DNA of 64,000 nucleotides from CAVQRC01 sp963715045 (GTDB lineage Bacteria; Planctomycetota; Planctomycetia; Pirellulales; Lacipirellulaceae), in contig CAVQRC010000004.1 of NCBI GenBank assembly GCA_963715045.1, forward strand, positions 744,001 through 808,000, given 5' to 3'. Of this stretch, positions 1 to 8,077 are shown in pieces. Under the pieces are notes generated by a model. That model ran no database searches. It saw only the letters and a program-made list of their open reading frames with translations, and was not told the origin of the DNA. The first letter of the stretch is position 1. Each line of letters begins with the position of its first letter. A program made the position numbers and the translations under genes.

Positions 1-1078
1 CGCGGAGTTCTCCGACGCGTTCCCGCTCCTGGGCGACTTCGTCGTAAATCGAGAGTCCGCCCAGCAGCAGGCCGACGATTGCGGCCACGCCGAGCAGGAT
101 GCGGGTCCGGTGGGGTGATCTGGCAGGGCGAGGGCGGCGGGGATGGCAAAGGTCGATATCGGGTCGACGATCGTCGGCGTGGTCGGTGAGAGCGGCGATC
201 AGGGGGGCGAACAACGGTGGATCGTCGGCGTCGACTTCGATCTCGACACCGGCGAAGCCGTCGGTGGTGGTGTCGGCGTCGAGGTGAGACAACGCGAGCC
301 CGCTGACTTCTCGAACCGCGTTGCCGAGTGGCCGGGTGTCGACTTCGCGGCAGATCAGCGAGACTTCGGTCGGCATTCCGCCGGTGGGGAGATGCTGCTC
401 AGCGACCGCCATGGTGCGGGCGATTTCCGACTTGAGGAATGCGAAGTACTCTTCGGAGCTCGTGGTCGACTGACTGCGTACCGTTCGCCAGAACCAGATT
501 TCTCCTCGCACCAGGACGACGAAGTCGAGCTCATCTCCAAACTGCCCGATGAGTACGGTCGAGTCGTCCGGTTTCAGTCGGCGAAAGAACGCGGCGAGGG
601 CGAAGGGCCGGACGAGGAGTTGCTCGAGTTGGATCTTGGCCGGAGTGAGCTGCTGGTGGTAGCGGGCAACGGTTTCCGAGCGGGTAGCGACAACGGCTGT
701 CCACCGCGCGACCTGGGTGTCATCGTCTCCGAGGAGCTTGTAGTCGGCGACGATGTCGTCTCCGAGTTCAGCGTTGTGGGCGATGGTGTGGGCCTCGACC
801 AGAGCCGGGATCTCATCGTCCGTTGCCGGCGGGAGGGTGATCGAGAACGACTCGACTTCCTGGCGGCGTACCAGGACGATCGCTTTAGCGGCTTTGAGGG
901 GAAGTTCGGCCAGCGTGGCGATTACCGCCGGAAGCGTCCCAGGTTCCAGGCCGGCGGCCTCGGCGGACTCCCAACTGGCCGAGTGGCAATGGATACGACG
1001 ACTTTGGCCGGATCCGCCAGTCAGCGTCGCGTAGCGAAGCTCCTGACGATCCCAATCGATGGCGAGTACCGAACGCAT
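1..1078 (-). CDS. gspL: GspL/PilM-like T2SS inner-membrane protein (partial)
   Basis: The reverse strand is open from an ATG at 1078 to the left edge, giving at least 359 residues; the C-terminus lies outside the window. The protein begins MRSVLAIDWDRQELRYATL, an actin-like ATPase fold start as in PilM and the cytoplasmic part of GspL, and a single membrane helix (LLGVAAIVGLLLGGLSIY) lies at about residues 328-345 followed by a charged segment. A cytoplasmic actin-like domain followed by one transmembrane helix is the GspL layout; PilM proper lacks the helix. GspL recruits the GspE ATPase to the inner-membrane platform. It is the last visible gene of the T2SS cluster, 325 bases downstream of gspK. 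No clear Shine-Dalgarno sequence precedes the start. Family assignment rests on architecture and position rather than on strong motif identity. Confidence 0.72.
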   Translation of the reverse strand, partial: MRSVLAIDWDRQELRYATLTGGSGQSRRIHCHSASWESAEAAGLEPGTLPAVIATLAELPLKAAKAIVLVRRQEVESFSITLPPATDDEIPALVEAHTIAHNAELGDDIVADYKLLGDDDTQVARWTAVVATRSETVARYHQQLTPAKIQLEQLLVRPFALAAFFRRLKPDDSTVLIGQFGDELDFVVLVRGEIWFWRTVRSQSTTSSEEYFAFLKSEIARTMAVAEQHLPTGGMPTEVSLICREVDTRPLGNAVREVSGLALSHLDADTTTDGFAGVEIEVDADDPPLFAPLIAALTDHADDRRPDIDLCHPRRPRPARSPHRTRILLGVAAIVGLLLGGLSIYDEVAQERERVGELR

Positions 1079-1403
1079 GGCGAATGTAGTCGGGTAATTC
1101 CGTGCCACGACCCGGAAAGGCCGTGGCAGTGGTGGTGGCAGGCGAACGGCCTCAGGAGACCATCCTACGTACAATCAGGCGGATGGGCGAATGGGCAGTG
1201 CAGAAACGGGCTTGTCTATGTCGCTGAAGCGGCACAACTCTGAATGACTAAGGACTAATGACTAGGGAATTCCCAATGACGAATTCCCAACAAGAACGGG
1301 CCGACGGGAAGGCCAACCCATCGGGACCGCGACGACGAGCAGCTTCATGTTGGGCATTGGTCATTACGAATTAATTAGTTAGTCATTAGTGCTTACTCAT
1401 TAG
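1079..1403. other. gspK-gspL intergenic region with repeat copy and inverted AT-rich motif
   Basis: No coding signal is seen here on the operon strand. The interval holds one copy of a dispersed repeat (1198-1306). It also has an imperfect large inverted arrangement: ACTAATGACTA at 1254-1264 and its reverse complement TAGTCATTAGT at 1380-1390. It interrupts an otherwise tightly packed operon, so gspL may need its own promoter or read-through. Confidence 0.5.
1198..1306 (+). repeat. Dispersed intergenic repeat, copy A
   Basis: About 109 bases matching 22432-22541 with scattered substitutions. Shared landmarks are AACGGGCTTGT, GTCGCTGAAGCGGC, CTCTGAATGAC, GGACTAATG and a direct doublet of GAATTCCC separated by a short spacer. 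Both copies have the same orientation and lie in intergenic DNA. No transposase is nearby. It is probably a miniature non-autonomous or REP-like element. Confidence 0.75.
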
Positions 1404-3179
1404 TCATTTCATCTCCCCCGTCCCGCGGGCCGCTCGCGTCGGACGTCTCTCACTCCTGACCCCCGACCCCTGACCCCTGACCCCTTCTTCCTGCTCTTCC
1501 ATCAGCAGGGTGCGGTCGAAGCCGGCGCCCAACCTGGACAGATCGTTGCGGAAGATCGTCCGCGGGAGCTCGTGACTGGCATCCACCACGATTTCCTGAC
1601 GAAGCGTCCGCCGCGTCGTCTCCTCGAAGGCGACAATCTGGCCGCGGAGGACATCGCCGCGGGCCGTGATGTACGGTTCCAGTTTTCGCATCCAGTCGAC
1701 GCTGATCAGGTCTTCGGCGAGCAGCCACGCAGGGTGATAGCGATTCGAATCGGCAGCCGAAATCGACTGCGAACGGACCGCCAGGATTCGCTCGACCAAC
1801 GTCGCATCGACAAACGGGATGCCGCGGAGCACTTCGACCGCCGCCGTATTGATGTTGATGCGGTGCGGAATTGACTCGGCCTTGGTGGTGGTTACCCCGT
1901 CCGCAAACGCGAGGAACATCTCGCGTTGTCCGAGAATCGGGGTCTGGAATGGACTTTCGAGCGTTCGCCCGGTTTCTTCATCTTCACCCACAAATACTTC
2001 CGTACCAACGAGGTCGTACACCGAGCCGATGTGACCCTTCTTGGAAGTCCGTCCACCGACGCTTGCGGAGTTGCCACTGGAAGAAGACGCCGTGACTGCC
2101 GGCCCGTAATTCCGGTAGGCCAATACGTACTCGGCAATCTCGCTCGAGAAACGCTCTGCAAGCTGCTGCTCCAGCGTGGCCAGGTCGGGCGTGTTGAGAT
2201 TGACTCGCTCACGACCCGAGCGATCGACATTCCGTTCGGCCGAGTAAGGGCAGAGGAAGAAAGCCCAGGGAGCGCTTTCCGAATCGAGTGTGGCGGCGGT
2301 CGCTGTCGTCGCCATCGAAGCTCCTCGATCACCGCGCTCGATCTCGTGCGGAGCGACCGAGTAATTGTAGTTCTGGTCGGGGCCAAACAGCAGCGATCGG
2401 GTGACGCCGGGGACCAGAAGCAACTCCTGGCAGGCCCGCACGCGGCGGGGCATCAGGGCAGAATGAGAATACTGGCGAAACGCTACACCGTCGGCCGACA
2501 GCGAGTCAGCGACCGGGCGGGCACCGCGGCCACCAGAAGTACGGCCGCTTCCGAAAGTGGCGGGGGCGATACGTCCGGCCGAGTCCCGGCCACCTCGCGT
2601 GTTGCCGCCGGCAAGCGTATTCGCCGTCGGCCCCAACGGCGAGCCCTCTTCGATCTGGTCATTCAAGCGTATGCCTGGAATCAGGTACCGCACGATCTCG
2701 GTCGCGATCTGTGGTGTCATGCCGGGCAGTTCCAGCAAGGCTCGGCGACCCGCACCGGGACTTTCGAGTTCCCAGGCGGCGACGGCCGCCAGACTGAGGC
2801 GCGTCGACTCGTCGACCAGTCCAAAGCGAACCCCGCTCGCTCGACCCTCGCGGATCTGGGGGGAGAGAATCGTGAATCGTGTTTTCCGGATCGGTCCACC
2901 TACCCAGCGACCCCGAAATAACTGCGGGTTGTCGGCCAGTACCTCCAGTTCGGCGCGCATTTCGGGTGGTTGCCGGCCAATAGTCATCAGATAGAGCTCA
3001 GCCGATTGCAGCGTCGCTCGCAATTGCGCCGTGTCCGCCTGGGCCGCGACGCTGCGATGCTCATTTCCGACGACATCGACGAAGCGATAGCAGGCGAACG
3101 TAACGAGCATCACGACCACGACGACCACGATCAGGATCGAGCCTTGTTCCAACGAACGCCGACGGGGAGCGATAATCAT
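1404..3179 (-). CDS. gspK: T2SS minor pseudopilin GspK
   Basis: A protein of 591 residues. GspK forms the tip complex of the T2SS pseudopilus with GspI and GspJ. The N-terminus has a short basic leader then a hydrophobic helix (GSILIVVVVVVMLVTFACY, residues 13-31) without the usual Glu at +5, as is normal for GspK. Two helix-hairpin-helix-like segments are visible: VNLNTPDLATL around the middle, and ININTAAVEVLRGIPFVD at about residues 441-458, the hallmark of the GspK family. The start codon overlaps the gspJ stop by one base (TGATG), so translation is probably coupled. The protein is longer than most GspK proteins (about 320 residues) because of Gly/Arg-rich and Ser-rich insertions near residues 190-230 and 370. 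The last 25 residues are encoded across a heptamer tandem repeat at 1457-1484, so the C-terminal tail is probably not conserved. Confidence 0.85.
   Translation of the reverse strand: MIIAPRRRSLEQGSILIVVVVVVMLVTFACYRFVDVVGNEHRSVAAQADTAQLRATLQSAELYLMTIGRQPPEMRAELEVLADNPQLFRGRWVGGPIRKTRFTILSPQIREGRASGVRFGLVDESTRLSLAAVAAWELESPGAGRRALLELPGMTPQIATEIVRYLIPGIRLNDQIEEGSPLGPTANTLAGGNTRGGRDSAGRIAPATFGSGRTSGGRGARPVADSLSADGVAFRQYSHSALMPRRVRACQELLLVPGVTRSLLFGPDQNYNYSVAPHEIERGDRGASMATTATAATLDSESAPWAFFLCPYSAERNVDRSGRERVNLNTPDLATLEQQLAERFSSEIAEYVLAYRNYGPAVTASSSSGNSASVGGRTSKKGHIGSVYDLVGTEVFVGEDEETGRTLESPFQTPILGQREMFLAFADGVTTTKAESIPHRININTAAVEVLRGIPFVDATLVERILAVRSQSISAADSNRYHPAWLLAEDLISVDWMRKLEPYITARGDVLRGQIVAFEETTRRTLRQEIVVDASHELPRTIFRNDLSRLGAGFDRTLLMEEQEEGVRGQGSGVRSERRPTRAARGTGEMK
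1457..1484 (+). repeat. Heptamer tandem repeat (TGACCCC x4)
   Basis: Four head-to-tail 7-base units: TGACCCC, CGACCCC, TGACCCC, TGACCCC. Read on the minus strand it encodes the Gly/Arg-rich tail of GspK. Confidence 0.85.
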
Positions 3180-4649
3180 CAGCGACGGTCCTCCGGTGGG
3201 AGTTCCGGTGTGCCAGCCGCGGGATCGGCGCTGGTCTCGCTGTCGTCATCTGCCGCGTCCGGGGCGGAAGGCGTATCCAGCGGCGGCTGGAGGACGACGA
3301 GCCGCCTGAGATCGGGCCCGCGGTCGATCATGCCGACCTCGACCCGCTCGAACTGGCTGCTTTGCGGCAGCGGTTCGATGGGCATGGTCGGGGCCGCCGC
3401 CATGTCACCGAGCTCGGATCGAAGCGAGCTTTCGTCAGCCAGCTCTTCCCGATCCGCCAGTTCGCGATCTTCGGGCGTGGGGCCGAGCGAGGTCCCTCCG
3501 ATCAGCCACAAGCGAATTTCAACCGCGACGGGGAGGGCATGCGCGGTGCTGGAGTCCCAGTTCGTTGTCCAGCCGCGTCCGTCGTAGTAGCGGAACTCGA
3601 GACTCTCGACGCCTTTGAGTTGCGTTGCATGCTGCGGGCCGCGCCACGCTTGCTGGCGAAGCTGGCCGAAGCGGTCCGCGAGATCTGCACCACCCTCAAG
3701 GCGGCTGGCATCGGAATTCAGTTGGAACGGATCCATGCTGCTGCCGATCGCCGGCGATCCGCTACGGCTGCCGGCACTCGGGAAAGCGGGCGGACGATCG
3801 CCGAGCCCTCGATCCTGCCGGGTTGGAGAATCCGAATGGCTCACGATCGTCCGGGAACGCCGTGGACGATGACTCGGCAACCTCGCCAGAATCATCCTCG
3901 CTGCGGTACGCTTCGTGGGACTCGTAGCGAAACCACTCGATGGGTCGCCACTGCTCTGCGACCAGCGGATCGCTCAGCGTGTCGGTCATCGAGGCCGAGT
4001 TCGAGCCCGTGTTCGAGTCCCGGTCGGCCGGTGCCGGCTCCCGGAAATACTCCATCCGTCGGCGGTAGCTGATCGTCAGCAACTCGTCGCTGGACTGCTC
4101 GGTTGGTTCGAACGTATCGCCCGGAAGAATGCCGTTCCCCGAATCGGCGAGGACCGAGTCGACGGGTTCACGAAGATCTTCCAGCAACAGTTCCAGGGGA
4201 GGAGAAGCAATGACATACGACAATGTCAGTGACTGGCGATCCCCCTTGAATTCCGCAGGCGATCCGCGGCCAGCACCCGACGTCCACGTGGCGGCGGTCT
4301 TCGCCGAGGATCCGTTGGCGGTCGTTTCCAACTCCAGCCGTGGCTGGGCGACACGGCGAAGGTCGGTGGCGATCTGCGACAACGCGCCGACGGCCCGCCG
4401 GATTTCGCCGGCCCGCTGTTCCCCTTTGGTCCGCAGATTTGTGAACGTACCCACGAGCGACCACAGTCCCATCAGCAGCACGGTCATCAACGCCGACGCG
4501 ATTAACAGCTCGATCAGCGTGAAGCCCCCTTGGCGAGGGCGGGCCCGCAGGGGGCCGCGGATGAAGCCAGGAGCCGATCCCAAAACTGGTTTCAGCAACG
4601 CGAATTCGCCGGCCGTCGGAACCACCCACGGAGGTCCTGGCAGTGGCAT
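3179..4649 (-). pseudogene. gspJ: T2SS minor pseudopilin GspJ, split by a frameshift
   Basis: Two overlapping minus-strand frames together make one GspJ. The upstream frame (4649-3762) carries the prepilin peptidase motif GGFTLIELLIASALMTVLL and the N-terminal helix. The downstream frame (3895-3179) carries the typical GspJ C-terminal signature VESLEFRYYDGRGW followed by LPVAVEIRLWL. The switch must occur between 3762 and 3895 and needs a shift equivalent to skipping one base, so the read sequence has one extra base or lacks two. The gene lies between gspI and gspK with the expected one-base overlap to gspK. The leader before the prepilin motif is long (about 41 residues), and residues 10-26 of it are encoded by a dispersed repeat (4571-4620). 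Either an assembly error or a genuinely broken gene fits; identity as gspJ is secure, integrity is not. Confidence 0.8.
4571..4620 (+). repeat. 50-base dispersed repeat inside the gspJ 5' end
   Basis: About 50 bases closely resembling 22306-22355, sharing GAGCCGATCCCA, a TTCAGCAAC core and a GAATTC followed by CC and GCCGT. It lies in the coding frame of gspJ and encodes part of the long leader ahead of the pseudopilin helix. Confidence 0.7.
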
Positions 4650-4679
4650 CAGCGCGGCGATGGATCGACGGCAGTGACA

Positions 4680-5243
4680 TCATGGCCGGCTGACCTGCCG
4701 TGAACGAGGCGTCGGGGCGGAACCCGGATCGCGTTGGTCCGCGGCCGATTCGCGTTGCAGGTCCAAGGGGAGTCGCGTGCTCGGGATCCATTGCACCAAA
4801 CGGAACCAGGGGCGAAGGTCGGCCTCGGGTGAGAGCTGTGAATCCTCGACGAAAAGCCGCACGCCGACGCTCAGCTCCCACAGGTCGAATTCCTCGATGG
4901 GCGCCAGTTCGATGCGACACTCCCATCGCGTGTCTTCCAGCAGCGGGCGGCTGTCGACGGCATCGATCGGTTCGATACCAGACACCAGCCGCGCGAGTTC
5001 GTTTTCGCAGAGTCGGCTGGCAACGGCGAGTTGCTCGGCCTTGTCGAGATGCCGTCGGCCAACGAAGGCCAGTTGCGAAAGCACGGCCAGCGAGGCGAAC
5101 AGGATGGCGGCCGCAACCGCGACTTCGACGAGCGTGAATCCGCACCGTGGGCGGCGGCCCAAGGCACCCTCTGATCTGGCCTTTGCAAGGACGCTGCCGC
5201 TTCCTGTCAGCCCGTCGCGTCGGGATTCAGCCGGCGTGATCAT
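4680..5243 (-). CDS. gspI: T2SS minor pseudopilin GspI
   Basis: A protein of 187 residues with a prepilin motif CGFTLVEVAVAAAILFAS at about residues 34-51, where the Phe after Gly is the peptidase cleavage point and Glu follows at +5. The segment just after the helix (AVASRLCENELARL) is the typical GspI region where the helix continues into the globular domain. GspI starts assembly of the pseudopilus tip with GspJ and GspK. The ATG overlaps the gspH stop by four bases (ATGA), indicating translational coupling. The leader is long (about 35 residues), so a later start is possible, although no better ATG is present. The next gene, gspJ, starts 30 bases downstream. Confidence 0.82.
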   Translation of the reverse strand: MITPAESRRDGLTGSGSVLAKARSEGALGRRPRCGFTLVEVAVAAAILFASLAVLSQLAFVGRRHLDKAEQLAVASRLCENELARLVSGIEPIDAVDSRPLLEDTRWECRIELAPIEEFDLWELSVGVRLFVEDSQLSPEADLRPWFRLVQWIPSTRLPLDLQRESAADQRDPGSAPTPRSRQVSRP

Positions 5244-6115
5244 TGGGGGAGCGGGGGTTGAAGTTCTTGATTCTCGGATTGGCGGGGATCGGCAGGCAGC
5301 GGAGGACCGCCGTCGAGTTCGACGTCACCGGTCGCGCCGTGAATCGACACGACAATCCGGCGGTGCTGCCAGCTGACAGCGAATTTCATGTCCGAGGCCG
5401 AGCCGTCGGCGAAAAACACGATCGGCTCGGACCACTCCGCCAGGGCGACTTCCTCGGCTCCGAAGTTGAACTCGCGTTCTGCTTCCCCCTCGATCTCGGC
5501 AGAGGGCCCTGGTGCGTCGCCCGGCAACCCGGTCTCGTCGGCACGATCCGCGGACTGGGGCCGTGTTGGGTCTTCTTCCTCCAGCAGCGGGTGTTCGAAG
5601 ACACGCGAGAACATGCACTGCGTCGGAAGTTGATACGTCAGTCGCTGGCGAAAACCGGGTGGCAAGGCGTCCACGCTGGCGAGAGGATCGGGGGCATCCA
5701 CAGCGGCCGGCGGAGTCTCGGTTTCTACCCGCTCCTCCGAGGTGCCGGACTGCTCGGTCGTCGAGGCCGCGTTCACCTCCTGGCGGCCCGTGCCGTCGTC
5801 GTCGGTCAGCTCGTCGTATACCAGTTCCAGGACCTGGCACTCTCGGTCGTCGAATCGTACGCGGACGATCTGGGGTCGGCCCGATTGAATGGCATGGTGG
5901 CGAACTTCCGCGAGGGTCGCCTGGAGTTCCTGAGCGGCACGGCGAAAGTCGGCCGAATGCAACCGGCGAAGAACGGCAGGCCAACTGATTGACAGCAGAA
6001 GGACGAGGATGCCCAGTACGATCGCCAGTTCCACGAGCGTAAAGCCGCGAACGATGGCGGGCCGTGAATCGCACCGGGCTGGATGCCGGGTCGCTTGATC
6101 GGTGGCGGCAGGCAT
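5240..6115 (-). CDS. gspH: T2SS minor pseudopilin GspH
   Basis: A protein of 291 residues. The prepilin motif RGFTLVELAIVLGILVLLL lies at about residues 23-41 and is followed by the GspH-type stretch in which Arg/Ala-rich helices lead to TLAEVRHHAIQSGRPQIVRV. GspH links the tip complex to the GspG shaft. It is longer than usual (GspH is typically about 170-200 residues) because of an acidic, Glu/Asp/Pro-rich insertion from about residue 95 to 215. The core ends with FFADGSASDMKFAV, typical of GspH/FimT. It overlaps gspI by four bases and is separated from gspG by a 185-base repeat-bearing spacer. Confidence 0.82.
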   Translation of the reverse strand: MPAATDQATRHPARCDSRPAIVRGFTLVELAIVLGILVLLLSISWPAVLRRLHSADFRRAAQELQATLAEVRHHAIQSGRPQIVRVRFDDRECQVLELVYDELTDDDGTGRQEVNAASTTEQSGTSEERVETETPPAAVDAPDPLASVDALPPGFRQRLTYQLPTQCMFSRVFEHPLLEEEDPTRPQSADRADETGLPGDAPGPSAEIEGEAEREFNFGAEEVALAEWSEPIVFFADGSASDMKFAVSWQHRRIVVSIHGATGDVELDGGPPLPADPRQSENQELQPPLPQ

Positions 6116-6291
6116 GTAGTCCCGTCACTCCCTTCCGGGGCGGATTTGCAGGAGCGACCTTCACAATCCGTCACGGCTGGTTGGTCCGAGTCACGGAGTG
6201 CCTCGGCTACGTGGGTGTAGTCCCGTCACTCCGTGCCGAGGCCATGGTGATTGTCGACCATGGGCTGATTGGGTTCGGGTCACGGAGTGCC
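6115..6291. repeat. Short repeats in the gspG-gspH spacer
   Basis: The spacer holds two copies of TGTAGTCCCGTCACTCC (6115-6131 and 6216-6232) and two copies of GTCACGGAGTGCC (6190-6202 and 6279-6291). The motifs CACTCCGTG and CACGGAGTG are reverse complements, so the copies can pair. No gene is seen. The pattern fits a small intergenic repeat element within the operon. Confidence 0.7.
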
Positions 6292-6300
6292 CCGGCGACG

Positions 6301-6798
6301 CTACGGCGAAGGCTCGGAGGAAGTTCCTTCTGGCATCGTGGCTTCTCCCGTTTCGTCGGTTTCGACCCAGTTGGTAATGTCGTCTTCGGTGCCATCCTCG
6401 CCGTCGGGCCCCACCGACCAGATATCGGGATAGTCGATCTGGCCGTGGGTGGAGGGATATTCATAGAGGTACTCATTGCTCCACGGGTCGCGGGGGATCT
6501 GGGAGCCGTCTCCATAGGGGCCGTCCCAGGGGGAGCCCTCCTCGAGATTCTCGGGCCGGCGATACAGCGCTGCGAGTCCCTGTTCGGTGGACGGATACGA
6601 TTTCATATCGACGTGGTAGGTCTGCAGGATGGCCTTGAACGAAGCGATTTGACTCTTGGCGACGTTGACGTCGGCTTTCTTGCCGCTCCGCAGGACGCGG
6701 GGTCCGACAATCGCCAGCAGCATCACAAGGATGCCGAGCACGATCAGCAATTCGACGAGGGTGAAGCCGGAATGACGACGGTTACGGTTGCGTTTCAT
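6301..6798 (-). CDS. gspG: T2SS major pseudopilin GspG
   Basis: A protein of 165 residues that forms the shaft of the T2SS pseudopilus. The leader is short and basic (MKRNRNRRHS), followed by GFTLVELLIVLGILVMLL with the Gly/Phe cleavage site and Glu at +5. The globular domain has family hallmarks: the segment TYHVDMKSYPSTEQGLAAL, then DPWSNEYLYEYP, and the C-terminal calcium-loop region SVGPDGEDGTEDDITNW with conserved Asp residues. The length is normal for GspG (about 140-150 residues) plus an acidic tail. It lies 67 bases downstream of gspF. A purine-rich stretch (GGAAAAGAGCTC) precedes the ATG and can act as the ribosome site. Confidence 0.94.
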   Translation of the reverse strand: MKRNRNRRHSGFTLVELLIVLGILVMLLAIVGPRVLRSGKKADVNVAKSQIASFKAILQTYHVDMKSYPSTEQGLAALYRRPENLEEGSPWDGPYGDGSQIPRDPWSNEYLYEYPSTHGQIDYPDIWSVGPDGEDGTEDDITNWVETDETGEATMPEGTSSEPSP

Positions 6799-6865
6799 AG
6801 TGAGCTCTTTTCCTCGGAGGGTGGGATCTGCGGGAGGATCCTTGGACCGGAGATTCCGCGGCGGA

Positions 6866-8077
6866 TCAGCCGATCGCGGAACTCATATCGAACACCGGCA
6901 GCAACAGCGCTACGATGACAAAAAACATCAGCATCCCCATGACGAGCAGGAGGATGGGTTCAAGTAAGCGGACCAGCACATCCAGCCGCTGCTCGTTCTG
7001 CCGCTCGATGCGGTCGGCGATCAGCAGGAGGACGTGATCGAGGTTGTTGGCCTCTTCGGCGACGTGAATCATCGCCATCACGGAGGGTGGAAACAAGCCA
7101 CTGGCGGCCAGCGGCGTCGCGAGTTCGTCGCCTGCCGAAATGTTTTCCGATGAGGCCTCGATGGCGTCGGCGAAGATCCGATTCGCAGTTGCCCGGCTGC
7201 TGATCTCGAGGGACTTGAGAATCGGCACACCGTTGCGGAGGAGCGTACCGAGTACGCGGCAGAAGCGGGCCACGGCGTAACCCTGCACGACGGGGCCGAG
7301 GAAGGGGATTTTGAGGCGTGCCGCATCGATCTGTCGCAGGCCACGTTCGGTATTGGCGTAGTGCCGGACGGCGGCAAACAGGCCGACGATGGCGGCGAGG
7401 ATGAGGATACCGTATCTGGAGAGCGCGTCACTGAGTCCCAGCAGCATCTGAGTTGCCCAGGGCAGCCCACCCTGCTGTTCGAGTTTGGCAAACAGTTCTG
7501 AAAACTTGGGAACGAAGAAGACGATCAAGGCCACGGTGACGGCGAGTCCTGCGACGGCCAAGAATGCCGGATAGGCCATCGCCCCTTTGACCTTGCTCTT
7601 GAGCTCTTGCTGCCGGGTGAGGAATTCGCCGGTCCGTTCGAGGGCTTCCTCGAGAAACGCGCCGGCCGAACCGGCACGCACCATATTGACGGTCAGATCA
7701 CTGAACGCCTGCGGATGCTTGGCCAACGCATCGTGCAGCGTGGTCCCGTCGGCGACCGCGTCGCGAACTTGAATCAGGATTTCTTTCATCGCCGGCTGCG
7801 GGGCCTGGTCGGCCAGCACATTCAGTGCCTTCAACAGCGCGACCCCTCCGCTGAGCAGATCGCCGAGCTGCGAGAGGTTGGCCGCCACGACGTCGGGCTT
7901 GATGCGGCGTCCGAGCGGGTTGCTCCAGGCGGGGGCCGCGACGGCATCGTGAACTTCCAGCGGAAACAGCGACTTGCCGGTCAGCGCCATGAACGCTTCG
8001 CGACGGCCGCTCGCGGAGATCGTGCCCTGCACCCGCGATCCGCGAGTGTCTTTCGCAATGTAGGCAAACTCAGGCAT
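6866..8077 (-). CDS. gspF: T2SS inner-membrane platform protein GspF
   Basis: A protein of about 403 residues (MPEFAYIAKDTRG start), the polytopic platform protein that contacts the GspE ATPase. It has the typical repeated four-helix-bundle domains, each followed by membrane segments: GAMAYPAFLAVAGLAVTVAL, then ILILAAIVGLFAAV, then a C-terminal helix LLVMGMLMFFVIVALLLPVF. The motif around FLTRQQELKSKVKGAMAYP is highly typical of PilC/GspF. The start at 8077 overlaps the gspE stop by eight bases. Longer in-frame starts upstream (to 8164) would only add residues overlapping gspE and are unlikely. Confidence 0.93.
   Translation of the reverse strand: MPEFAYIAKDTRGSRVQGTISASGRREAFMALTGKSLFPLEVHDAVAAPAWSNPLGRRIKPDVVAANLSQLGDLLSGGVALLKALNVLADQAPQPAMKEILIQVRDAVADGTTLHDALAKHPQAFSDLTVNMVRAGSAGAFLEEALERTGEFLTRQQELKSKVKGAMAYPAFLAVAGLAVTVALIVFFVPKFSELFAKLEQQGGLPWATQMLLGLSDALSRYGILILAAIVGLFAAVRHYANTERGLRQIDAARLKIPFLGPVVQGYAVARFCRVLGTLLRNGVPILKSLEISSRATANRIFADAIEASSENISAGDELATPLAASGLFPPSVMAMIHVAEEANNLDHVLLLIADRIERQNEQRLDVLVRLLEPILLLVMGMLMFFVIVALLLPVFDMSSAIG

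Noticed and set aside
143..1243. A 366-codon open frame on the plus strand
   Set aside because: Antisense to the gspL-like gene, which has a plausible start, actin-like motif and membrane helix and fits the operon.
4168..5145. A 325-codon minus-strand frame overlapping gspI and gspJ
   Set aside because: Arg-rich shadow in another frame with no prepilin motif.
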